Below, piece after piece: positions 8,133 through 15,171 of a DNA stretch of 64,000 bases. The position numbers and the translations under genes were made by a program. The stretch is taken from assembly GCF_000384315.1 (NCBI RefSeq), contig NZ_ARVW01000001.1, forward strand, positions 1,745,746-1,809,745. Reading direction: 5' to 3'. Position 1 is the first letter of the stretch. The number at the start of each line of letters is the position of its first letter. Below the pieces are notes generated by a model. The model searched no databases. It had not been told where the DNA came from and worked only from the letters and a program-made list of their open reading frames with translations. This DNA comes from Amycolatopsis nigrescens CSC17Ta-90. Its GTDB lineage: Bacteria > Actinomycetota > Actinomycetes > Mycobacteriales > Pseudonocardiaceae.

Positions 8133-9107
8133 ATGAGTGAACCGACCTACTCGCCCGCACCGGTCCTCTCGGTCAGCCCGGTCGTACTGCCGTCTCCCGG
8201 CCGCGCCGTCGATCTGCAGGTGCGGGTGTCCGCGCCGATGACCGGGAGCGAGCTGCCGGTCATCCTGCTCTCGCACGGCCAGGGCCCCTCGAACAACCTC
8301 TCCTCGCTGAACGGCTACGCGCCGCTGGTCGAGTTCTGGGCGGCGCACGGGTTCGTGGTGATCCAGCCGACCCATCTCAGCTCGGCGACGCTGCGCCACC
8401 TGAATTCCGACGCTCCGGACGCCCCGATGCACTGGCGGTCGCGGGCCGAGGACATGAAGCGCATCCTCGACCAGCTCGACCTGATCGAGACCGCCGTCCC
8501 GCAGCTCCGCGGGCGCCTGGACCGGAGCAAGGTCGCCGTGGCCGGGCACTCGATGGGCGGGCACACCGCGAGCCTGCTGCTGGGCGCGCGGCTCACCGAT
8601 CCGGCGGACGGCACCGAAGTGAACCTGGCCGAGCCCCGGATCAAGGCGGGGGTGCTGCTCGCCGCGCCCGGCCGGGGCGGCGACGCCGTCACCGAGTTCG
8701 TGGCCGAGAACTACTCCTTCTTCTCGACCATGGACTTCGCCGAGATGACCACGCCCACGCTCGTGGTCGCCGGCGACAAGGACACCTCGACCCACCTGAC
8801 GGTCCGGGGCGCGGACTGGCACGCCGATCCGTACTTCCTGTCCCCCGGCCGCAAAACCCTGCTCACCCTGTTCGACGCGGAGCACGGGCTCGGCGGGATC
8901 TCCGGCTACGACGTCGCCGAAACCACGGACGAGAACCCCGAGCGAGTGGCCGCGGTCCAGCGATTCACCTTGGCCTACCTGCGCACCGAGCTCTACCCCG
9001 GGGACACCGCTTGGCAGGCGGCAAGTGACGCGCTGACGACCGGGCCCGACCCGCTCGGCCGGATCGAAGCCAAGCAAGCGCCGGCTAGGACTGGCGGCGC
9101 GCGCTGA
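8133..9107 (+). CDS. Alpha/beta hydrolase (PAF-acetylhydrolase/chlorophyllase-like)
   Basis: A 324-residue serine hydrolase. The nucleophile elbow is GHSMGGHTA; the oxyanion region is LPVILLSHGQGPSNN; an Asp in VVAGDKDTS and a His in FDAEHGLGG complete a plausible triad. There is no signal peptide. The dienelactone/PAF-acetylhydrolase group cleaves esters of small acyl or aryl compounds. It starts at ATG 8133, with GAAGGGAAC upstream, under the near-consensus promoter at 8059-8088. Its 3' end overlaps the convergent methyltransferase gene by 23 bp. Confidence 0.85.
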   Translation: MSEPTYSPAPVLSVSPVVLPSPGRAVDLQVRVSAPMTGSELPVILLSHGQGPSNNLSSLNGYAPLVEFWAAHGFVVIQPTHLSSATLRHLNSDAPDAPMHWRSRAEDMKRILDQLDLIETAVPQLRGRLDRSKVAVAGHSMGGHTASLLLGARLTDPADGTEVNLAEPRIKAGVLLAAPGRGGDAVTEFVAENYSFFSTMDFAEMTTPTLVVAGDKDTSTHLTVRGADWHADPYFLSPGRKTLLTLFDAEHGLGGISGYDVAETTDENPERVAAVQRFTLAYLRTELYPGDTAWQAASDALTTGPDPLGRIEAKQAPARTGGAR

Positions 9108-9729
9108 GGATCGCCGCTGGAGCGTTCCCGTCCGGGTCGAGCAGCTGCTGGGCTTCAACCGTGAAACCGGCATCGCGCAGCCAGGTCGCCACTCGGGCCG
9201 GATTGCGGCGGTGGACGTGGACCTTCATCGGATGGCCGCCGTAGCCTTCCGTCTTCAACCGCGACTCGTTGCCGACGTGGAACAGGAGTTGCAGCGGGCC
9301 GCCGGGACGCAGGGCCCGGTGGAAGTGTCCGAGCACGGTGGGCACTTCGTGGTCGGGAACGTGGATCAGCGACTGCCAGGCGAGCAGTCCGGCCACCGAG
9401 GCGGCCGGCAGGTCCAGGTCCGTCATCGAGCCCACCTCGAACCGCAGGCCGGGGTGGTCGCGCCGGGCCACGTCGATCATCACCGGCGAGAGGTCGATGC
9501 CGAAAGCGTTGGCCCCCAGCTCGTTCAGGTGCGCGGTGACGTGGCCGGGTCCGCAGCCCACGTCCACCACCGGCCCGCCACCGGCGGCGCGCACCAGGTC
9601 CGCGAACAACGCCAGCGCCGCGCGCAGATACGGCTGCCCGGCGATGGCGTCGCGCAGTTGGTCGGCATAGCTGACCGCGACCGTGTCGTAGGAGGTCCTG
9701 GTGTCCGCCAGCCAGCCGTCCGCGTTCAT
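9085..9729 (-). CDS. Class I SAM-dependent methyltransferase
   Basis: A 214-residue soluble methyltransferase. Motif I is VVDVGCGPGHVTAHL, the acidic residue ending strand 2 is in AFGIDLSPVMI, and LLAWQSLIHVPDHEVP plus LRPGGPLQLLFHVG give motifs II-III. It belongs to the Methyltransf_11/25 group acting on small molecules. ATG at 9729 has a poor ribosome-binding site; a GTG at 9756 would overlap the upstream stop as GTGA and is a real alternative. It is downstream of a DinB-like gene, likely co-transcribed. Substrate unknown. Confidence 0.87.
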   Translation of the reverse strand: MNADGWLADTRTSYDTVAVSYADQLRDAIAGQPYLRAALALFADLVRAAGGGPVVDVGCGPGHVTAHLNELGANAFGIDLSPVMIDVARRDHPGLRFEVGSMTDLDLPAASVAGLLAWQSLIHVPDHEVPTVLGHFHRALRPGGPLQLLFHVGNESRLKTEGYGGHPMKVHVHRRNPARVATWLRDAGFTVEAQQLLDPDGNAPAAILSARRQS

Positions 9730-9752
9730 GGGTGGCACGGTAGGCCACCGTG

Positions 9753-10292
9753 TCACGGGGTGCGGCCGGTGATGGCCACTATCCGGTCCAGCAGCGGGGC
9801 ATCGGCAGGGACCTCGACCGCGGTACCCCACAGGCCTTCGACGGGGGCGCTCGGCACGAACGCGGCAACGTGGTCGAAGCAGGCTCGCAGCGTCTCGCCG
9901 GGTAGCTCGAAGGGCAGGCCGGTGGCCTTGGCGAGGTCCCAGCCGTGCACCACCACCTCGGTGAACGCGATCTTGCCCCACAGTTCGTTCGCCAGTTCCA
10001 GTCCGATCACCGTGGCCCGGCCGGTCCAGGCCGCCGGGTCGTCCCACGCCTCGCCGAGCACCCGCAGCTGCCCGGCGAGGCGTTCCCGCCGGCCGTCGCC
10101 GAGGCCCACCACGGCAGGTTCGCCGACTTCCTTGCGAGCGACCGCGGTGAAGCCAAGCGACACCTCGTCGAGGTGGCCGATGAGGTCGCCGACGTCGTAC
10201 TCGGCGCAGGGGGTGGGGCTGGTGAGCTGGTCGTCGGCGATGCGGTCCAGCAGGGTGATCATCCGGTGGCAGGCCGGCTTCAGGTCGATCAC
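9753..10292 (-). CDS. Maleylpyruvate isomerase-like (DinB-fold) family protein, TIGR03086 type
   Basis: A 179-residue member of the actinobacterial mycothiol-dependent maleylpyruvate isomerase N-domain superfamily (DinB four-helix fold). Signature parts are SPTPCAEYDVGDLIGHLDEV near the N-terminus and EVVVHGWDLAKATG in the middle; the metal-ligand histidines sit in these two segments. Start is GTG at 10292 with AAGGAGGA just upstream, better supported than longer frames. It precedes the methyltransferase by 23 nt. Relatives catalyse thiol-dependent transfer or isomerisation; the reaction here is open. Two other superfamily members are at 28210 and 51183. Confidence 0.82.
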   Translation of the reverse strand: MIDLKPACHRMITLLDRIADDQLTSPTPCAEYDVGDLIGHLDEVSLGFTAVARKEVGEPAVVGLGDGRRERLAGQLRVLGEAWDDPAAWTGRATVIGLELANELWGKIAFTEVVVHGWDLAKATGLPFELPGETLRACFDHVAAFVPSAPVEGLWGTAVEVPADAPLLDRIVAITGRTP

Positions 10293-10491
10293 AGGTCCTC
10301 CTTCGTCCGCGTGCCGGCACCCGTTCGCCGGCACTCACCAGAGACGTCGGAGCCGCCCCGCCGAACCGGACACCGGACCGGGTGGTGGGGCTGTCCCCCT
10401 GCCGCGGCCGGGAGTCAGCCGCATTCTTCGGCCCCGCACCGGATGGTCTGCTTGCGGCGGGGAGCACATTCGACAGCCGAGAGGTGCGGCA

Positions 10492-12000
10492 ATGCGTTTA
10501 CGAACAATCGGCCTGATTTCCGCGGTTTCGATGACCGGGTTCGTCCCGGTCACCGCGGCGGCGCGAGACGGTTCCGCGGAAACACCGCGGACAGCGGCGA
10601 CTGCGGCGACTTCCGGGATCGTCTGGGGCGAGTGCCCGGAGTTTCCACCGCCCGCGCGAAGTTCACCGGCGGCGGGCGCGCTCGAATGCGGCACGCTGAC
10701 CGTACCGTTGGACTACCAGCGTCCGGCCGGGGAGACGATCGATATCGCGGTGTCCCGGCTGCGCAGCGGCGATCCGGCGAGACGGCGCGGCGTCCTGCTC
10801 GTCAATCCCGGCGGCCCCGGACTGGCCGGGCTCGACCTGCCCGTTTCGATCGCGGACCGGGGCGCGCCGGAGGAGTTGCTGAAGTCCTACGACCTGATCG
10901 GTTTCGACCCGCGCGGGATCGGCCGCAGCAGCCCGGTGACCTGCGACCTGGCTCCGGACCAGCTGACCACCGCGTTCGGCACCTACGCCGAGGGGCCCGA
11001 AGACGTTGCGCGCCAAGCCGGAGAAGCCGACAAAATCGCGAAGCAGTGCGTCGCCAAGGGCGGGGACCGCCTTCCGCACCTGACCACCCGCAACACCGCC
11101 CGCGACCTGGACCGGATCCGCGACGCGCTCGGCGAAGAGCGGATCTCCTACTTCGGCACCTCGTACGGCACCTACCTCGGGGCGGTGTACACCGAGCTTT
11201 TCCCGCAGCGCGCCGATCGTTTCCTGCTGGACAGCGCGGCCAGCCCGCGGCGGATCTGGCGGGAGCAGTTCCGGAGCTGGGGGCCGGGCACCGAAATCCG
11301 GTTCCCCGACTTCGGGAAGTGGGCGGCGGCCCGGCATGAGCAGTACCAGCTCGGGCGCACCACCGGCGAAGTGCGGGCGAAGTACTTCGAACTCGCCAAC
11401 AAACTGGACAGCACGCCCGTCGACGGCGTCAACGGGGACGTGTTCCGGCAGCTGACCCGCTTCGCGCTCTACAGCGATGCCGGTTTCGCCGGGCTCGCGC
11501 AAACCTGGCAGGCACTGGCCGGCGGGAACGCCGAAGCCCTCCGGAACGCCCAGTCCGGCCCGCCCGCGCCGAACGACAACTTCGTCGCCGGGTACCTGGC
11601 TGTCACCTGCAGCGACGTGTCCTGGCCGCGGTCCATCGAGCACTACCAGAACGCGGTCGAACAGGACCGGAAGCGGTACCCGATGGTCGGCGGCATGACC
11701 GCGAACATCACCCCGTGCGCACGCTGGCCGTTGGCACCGCTGGAGGAACCGACCGAGATCACCGGCAAGGGACCGCGGAACATCCTGCTGCTGCAGAACC
11801 TCCGCGATCCGGCCACGATCTACTCCGGCGGTCTCGAACTGCGCCACCAGCTCGGTACCCGCGCCAAGCTGGTCACGGTGGACAAGGGCGGGCACGGCGT
11901 CTACCTCGGCGAAGGCAACGCCTGCTCGGACAGGCTCGCGACCAGCTACCTCGTCGACGGCAGGATGCCGGATCGCGACCGCTTCTGCGCCACCGGATAG
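10492..12000 (+). CDS. Secreted alpha/beta hydrolase, tripeptidyl aminopeptidase (TAP) type
   Basis: A 502-residue exported serine peptidase-like protein. Residues 1-~25 form a signal peptide. NPGGPGLAG is the oxyanion motif and GTSYGTYLG the nucleophile elbow, both classic for the TAP/SlpD/E proline-iminopeptidase-like group; an Asp in QNLRDPATIYSGG and a His in KGGHGVYLG complete the triad in the TAP-like C-terminal domain. Such enzymes trim N-terminal peptides from secreted proteins or hydrolyse esters outside the cell. Start ATG 10492 has GAGAGG upstream. Its 3' end overlaps the convergent AraC-type gene by 55 bp. Confidence 0.9.
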   Translation: MRLRTIGLISAVSMTGFVPVTAAARDGSAETPRTAATAATSGIVWGECPEFPPPARSSPAAGALECGTLTVPLDYQRPAGETIDIAVSRLRSGDPARRRGVLLVNPGGPGLAGLDLPVSIADRGAPEELLKSYDLIGFDPRGIGRSSPVTCDLAPDQLTTAFGTYAEGPEDVARQAGEADKIAKQCVAKGGDRLPHLTTRNTARDLDRIRDALGEERISYFGTSYGTYLGAVYTELFPQRADRFLLDSAASPRRIWREQFRSWGPGTEIRFPDFGKWAAARHEQYQLGRTTGEVRAKYFELANKLDSTPVDGVNGDVFRQLTRFALYSDAGFAGLAQTWQALAGGNAEALRNAQSGPPAPNDNFVAGYLAVTCSDVSWPRSIEHYQNAVEQDRKRYPMVGGMTANITPCARWPLAPLEEPTEITGKGPRNILLLQNLRDPATIYSGGLELRHQLGTRAKLVTVDKGGHGVYLGEGNACSDRLATSYLVDGRMPDRDRFCATG

Positions 12001-12938
12001 CGGACGAAGGTGGCGCGGTAGGCGTTCGGGCTGGTGCCGACGACACGCTTGAAGCGGTCGCGAAAGGCAGTGGGGGAACCGAATCCGACCTGGCCGGCGA
12101 TGCGGTCGACGGAGTGATCGGTCATTTCCAGCAGGTACTGGGCCCGGCGGATGCGGGCGCGCAGCAGCCATTGCAGCGGGGTGCTGCCGGTCTGCTCGCG
12201 GAAGCGGCGGTTGAGGGTCCGGGTGCTCATGCCGGTGTGCGCGGCGATGTCGGCGAGGGTGAGTTCCCTGGTGGCGTTGTCCTCCAGCCAGCGCAGCACG
12301 GGTTCCATGGCGGACCCGCGTGGCACCGGTGGCTGGTCGTGCACGATGAACTGGGCCTGGCCGCCTTCGCGTTCCAGCGGCATCACCGACAGCCGGGCGG
12401 TGTCCGCCGCGACCGCGGATCCGTGGTCGCGGCGGACCAGGTGCAGGCACAGGTCAAGGCCGGCCGCCGCACCCGCGGAGGTGAGGAACTGGCCGTTGTC
12501 GACGTAGAGCACGTCGGGATCCACCGTTATCCGTGGATGACGCGCGGCCAGCTCGTCGGCGCCGCACCAGTGGGTCGTCGCGCGGTGCCCGTCGAGCAGC
12601 CCGGTAGCGGCGAGGATGAACGCCCCGGAACAGATGGAGGCGATCCGGGTGCCGTCGGCCGCGGCACCGCGGAGCGCGTCGAGGACCTCGTCCGGGACCG
12701 GGGCGGTGGCATCGGCGCAGCCGGGCAGGATGATCGTGTCCGCCTCGGCCAGTGCTTCGAGCCCACAGGGCGGGCGCAGGGTGAACGCTTCGGCCTCGAC
12801 CGCCGGGGTGGCCGCGCAGACCAGGACGCGGTAGGCGGCCCGCCCGTCCGGGAGCCGGGTGCGGGTGAACACCTCGATCGGCGTGGCCAGATCGAAGGCG
12901 ACGACGTTGTCCAGTGCGAGGACGGCCACGGTGTGCAT
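11946..12938 (-). CDS. GlxA-type AraC-family regulator (DJ-1/PfpI domain plus HTH)
   Basis: A 330-residue regulator with two domains. Residues 1-~190 form a DJ-1/PfpI (GATase1-like) fold with the nucleophile-elbow cysteine in ASICSGAFILAATGLLDG; the C-terminal ~110 residues are an AraC double HTH (LTLADIAAHTGMSTRTLNRR and VDRIAGQVGFGSPTAFRDRF). GlxA-like proteins are widespread in actinobacteria and often activate catabolic genes. ATG at 12938. The 282-nt gap upstream (12939-13220) has no convincing gene. Ligand and targets unknown. Confidence 0.92.
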   Translation of the reverse strand: MHTVAVLALDNVVAFDLATPIEVFTRTRLPDGRAAYRVLVCAATPAVEAEAFTLRPPCGLEALAEADTIILPGCADATAPVPDEVLDALRGAAADGTRIASICSGAFILAATGLLDGHRATTHWCGADELAARHPRITVDPDVLYVDNGQFLTSAGAAAGLDLCLHLVRRDHGSAVAADTARLSVMPLEREGGQAQFIVHDQPPVPRGSAMEPVLRWLEDNATRELTLADIAAHTGMSTRTLNRRFREQTGSTPLQWLLRARIRRAQYLLEMTDHSVDRIAGQVGFGSPTAFRDRFKRVVGTSPNAYRATFVRYPVAQKRSRSGILPSTR

Positions 12939-13220
12939 GGCAAGACCATAGGACTGCGGTGAATCCCGGCCCGACGCGGTGACCTGCGAAATCGATCCGG
13001 TTGCCGACGCGAAGTGCGCTGGCGAGAATCCGTTGCCGAATGGCAATCCAGCCTCTTGCCGATCCGGCGTTCTTACCGAGCCGGAGCCGATGATGCGGAA
13101 GTCGTGGGTCCCGGTACGCCAGACAAATTGATCATTCCGAAGCAGTCGACGGATGGTCTAACCAGCGGTTTGCCGCAGATCTACCGACACCTGATCAGAG
13201 CCACCTCACGGGAAGTGGGG

Positions 13221-14378
13221 TTAGCTGGCTGATAGCGCTGTTTTCGGCAGGACGGTGCGCACGACGTGGTCGGGGGCGTCGAGCCAGATCCACTGGCGAT
13301 GGTCGGCGGTAGCGAAACCGAATCGTTCCTGACTGGGTTCCCCGGCGTCGTGCCACCAGTCGTAGGCGCCCTCGATCTCGTTCCAGAGTTTGCGGGGCCC
13401 GAGCTGCCGTGCCCGGTACGGGACACGGGACTGGGTGAGGTCCACATCGATTTGCGCCCAGGACTTGGTGGCTGCGTCGTCGAGTTCGAGGCGGTGGTGC
13501 CGGTCGCCGCGAGCGTCCCAGTCGATGTGCAGGTAGACCTGCGGCACCCGTGCGCCGATCGCGAACCGGGCCTGGCCGGGGCTGACGATGCGGTGGAAGT
13601 CGTTGCCGTAACAGCCGGTGTCGGTGAATTCCGCGCGCTGGATGTCGGCGGCGTCGGGTTCCCACTCGAAGAGGGCGGGATGCTGGGAGCGGATGCGCAT
13701 GAAGGACAGATCGTCGATGAACCGGCCCGTACCGTGGCCGTGGTCGTCGAGGTCCAGGGCGAGCATGGCGCCGTTGAACCAGTCGGTGGCCCAGGGGGTG
13801 ACCAGACGCCCGCCGGGGCGGAGCTGGTCCAGCCACGGGCCGGGGACGGCGTCGTTCACCGCGGCGGTCGCGATCACCCGGTCGTAGGGGCCGTCGGCCG
13901 GGTATCCCTGCAGCCCGTCGCCGGTGACGACGTGCGGTGAGTAGCCGGTGGTGGCGAGGGCGGACCGCGCCTGGTCGGCGACGGCGGGGTCGACCTCGAT
14001 GGTGACGACACGGCCCTGAGTGCCGGCGCGCCTGCTCAGGTGGGCGGCGTTCCATCCGGTGCCGGTCCCGATCTCCAGCACGGCGTGGCCGGGCCGCACG
14101 TCCAGCGCGGTCAGCATCGCGTCGACCACCGAGGGCATGCTGCAGGAGCTGGTGGCGCTCACCGCCTCGGTGCCGGGATCGGCCCCGGCGTTGACCTGGG
14201 TGACCAGGAACCGGTCCTCAGCGATCGCGGCCTGCCAGCCGTCGGGGTCCTCGGTCCGCGAGAGCCGGACCAGATCCTGGCGGCCGGGCCGGGTGATCCA
14301 GATCGTCCCCGGCACGAACGCGTCCCGAGGAACCTCTGCGAGCAGCGCGTGCCACCCGCCCAGGTCACTTTTTGTCAT
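13221..14378 (-). CDS. RiPP-type protein-L-isoaspartate O-methyltransferase (PIMT) homologue
   Basis: A 385-residue SAM-dependent methyltransferase. Residues ~1-215 are a PIMT domain: TSSCSMPSVVDAML (near 76-90) replaces the usual PIMT active-site loop, motif I is VLEIGTGTGWNAA (near 100-112), and ATAAVNDAVPGPWLDQLRPGG gives the later motifs. Residues ~215-385 are an extra C-terminal domain absent from the ~210-residue housekeeping Pcm. This architecture is known from PIMTs in lasso-peptide, lanthipeptide, graspetide and imiditide clusters, where methylation of a precursor Asp leads to an aspartimide. No ATP-grasp, cyclase or lanthionine synthetase is nearby. Its start overlaps a 48-codon Asp-rich gene by 14 bp. 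Inference: it modifies that peptide. Confidence 0.85.
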   Translation of the reverse strand: MTKSDLGGWHALLAEVPRDAFVPGTIWITRPGRQDLVRLSRTEDPDGWQAAIAEDRFLVTQVNAGADPGTEAVSATSSCSMPSVVDAMLTALDVRPGHAVLEIGTGTGWNAAHLSRRAGTQGRVVTIEVDPAVADQARSALATTGYSPHVVTGDGLQGYPADGPYDRVIATAAVNDAVPGPWLDQLRPGGRLVTPWATDWFNGAMLALDLDDHGHGTGRFIDDLSFMRIRSQHPALFEWEPDAADIQRAEFTDTGCYGNDFHRIVSPGQARFAIGARVPQVYLHIDWDARGDRHHRLELDDAATKSWAQIDVDLTQSRVPYRARQLGPRKLWNEIEGAYDWWHDAGEPSQERFGFATADHRQWIWLDAPDHVVRTVLPKTALSAS

Positions 14379-14511
14379 CGTCGCTGCTGTCGCCTCGATC
14401 GTCTGTGCTGTGCCGGCCGCCGCTGGATTCGTCGACGTCCTTGGTGTTGCGGTCCTCGTAGTTGTCGACCTTCCCGTCGCCGGTCGCGTCCGGCCCGCTG
14501 CGCTTGCCCAT
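14365..14511 (-). CDS. Asp-rich 48-residue peptide, candidate PIMT substrate (RiPP precursor)
   Basis: A short gene with ATG at 14511 and a strong ribosome-binding site GGGAGG six nt upstream (14518-14523). It encodes 48 very polar residues with 12 Asp, 2 Glu, 9 Lys/Arg and no Cys or Trp. Residues 8-19 (DATGDGKVDNYE) fit the 12-residue EF-hand calcium loop pattern and include Asp-Gly and Asp-Asn, the pairs most prone to form aspartimide. The tail ends in SSDDDKK. It overlaps the start of the PIMT gene by 14 bp, so the two are translationally coupled. Short charged precursor plus stand-alone PIMT is the imiditide layout. The role as precursor is inference; an independent small calcium-binding protein is the alternative. 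Confidence 0.7.
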   Translation of the reverse strand: MGKRSGPDATGDGKVDNYEDRNTKDVDESSGGRHSTDDRGDSSDDDKK

Positions 14512-14703
14512 GGCCCACCTCCCGTGTCGGGGTGTTCACTTTATGCAGTTATCGCGGGAACTGGGCAAGGCCCGTCACCCCGGCGCAGTAACTGTGTTCG
14601 CAGCGTGCCGATGATGTCCCGGGGCTGGAGACGGGTGCGACGGTGAAGTCTTCGCGCCGAATCCGTCGTCGGCGGTCGACCCCCGATGACTAGCCTTCCA
14701 CGC

Positions 14704-14826
14704 GTGACAGATGACGAGGACGAGCAGCAGGGAGAGCCTTCGAAGCTGTTCAACCCGACCATCATCGAGACCGCCGACGACACCGACGAGCAGTACCGGG
14801 GCACCGGAACGGCCTGGAAATACTGA
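14704..14826 (+). CDS. Small acidic peptide of unknown function (possible leaderless gene)
   Basis: A 40-codon reading frame from GTG at 14704 to a TGA at 14824-14826. The peptide begins with an Asp/Glu/Gln-rich stretch and continues KLFNPTIIETADDTDEQY, ending GTGTAWKY. There is no ribosome-binding site, but TAGCCT at 14691-14696 lies 7 nt before the GTG, the spacing of a leaderless actinobacterial mRNA. It is divergent from the PIMT/peptide pair, about 190 nt away, and ends 9 nt before the stop of the convergent two-TM gene. I do not recognise it. It could be a second methyltransferase substrate or a chance frame. Confidence 0.4.
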   Translation: MTDDEDEQQGEPSKLFNPTIIETADDTDEQYRGTGTAWKY

Positions 14827-14835
14827 CGCCGGCCG

Positions 14836-15171
14836 TTAGCCGGTCGGCCGGCGGCCGCGGAAGCGGGCCAGTGCGCTGAGCAGTCCGATCGCGCCGAGCC
14901 CGAGCAACGGCCACGCCCACAGCCGCCGGATCATCAGCGCGTCCTCGCACGCGAACTCCACCGCGGCCGGCGGTGCCGAGCTCACCCCGAGTTCCCTGTT
15001 CAGCTCGCCCGCTCTGGTGAACAGCTCGAGCCGTTCGGTGTCGGTGCTGAAACCGGTTCCGCAGGTCACCGTGCTTCTGGACAGATCGACCGCGACCGGG
15101 AGAGCGAGGCAGACGACCCCGGTCACCAGCAACGCGCCCGCGAGCAGGGCGAACAACACGCGGCCTTTCAC
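14836..15171 (-). CDS. Small two-TM membrane protein
   Basis: A 111-residue protein with hydrophobic segments at about residues 4-28 and 84-103 and a ~55-residue loop between them that carries two cysteines (near 37 and 75), which could pair if the loop is extracytoplasmic. The C-terminus is basic (RFRGRRPTG). GTG at 15171 overlaps the acyl-CoA synthetase stop by 4 bp (GTGA), so it is the last gene of that operon. No family recognised. Similar small membrane proteins are common in actinobacteria as orphan additions to operons. Confidence 0.65.
   Translation of the reverse strand: MKGRVLFALLAGALLVTGVVCLALPVAVDLSRSTVTCGTGFSTDTERLELFTRAGELNRELGVSSAPPAAVEFACEDALMIRRLWAWPLLGLGAIGLLSALARFRGRRPTG

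Noticed and set aside
9211..10491. In-frame upstream extension of the TAP-type hydrolase
   Set aside because: It lies opposite the methyltransferase and DinB-like genes and is low-complexity; the signal peptide and ribosome-binding site fix the start at 10492.
13014..13232. 72-codon plus-strand frame between the GlxA-type and PIMT genes
   Set aside because: No ribosome-binding site, no recognisable protein, and it overlaps the PIMT 3' end.
13221..14378. Housekeeping protein-repair Pcm
   Set aside because: Much longer than the ~210-residue repair enzyme, with an extra C-terminal domain and an overlapping small gene typical of RiPP-linked PIMTs.
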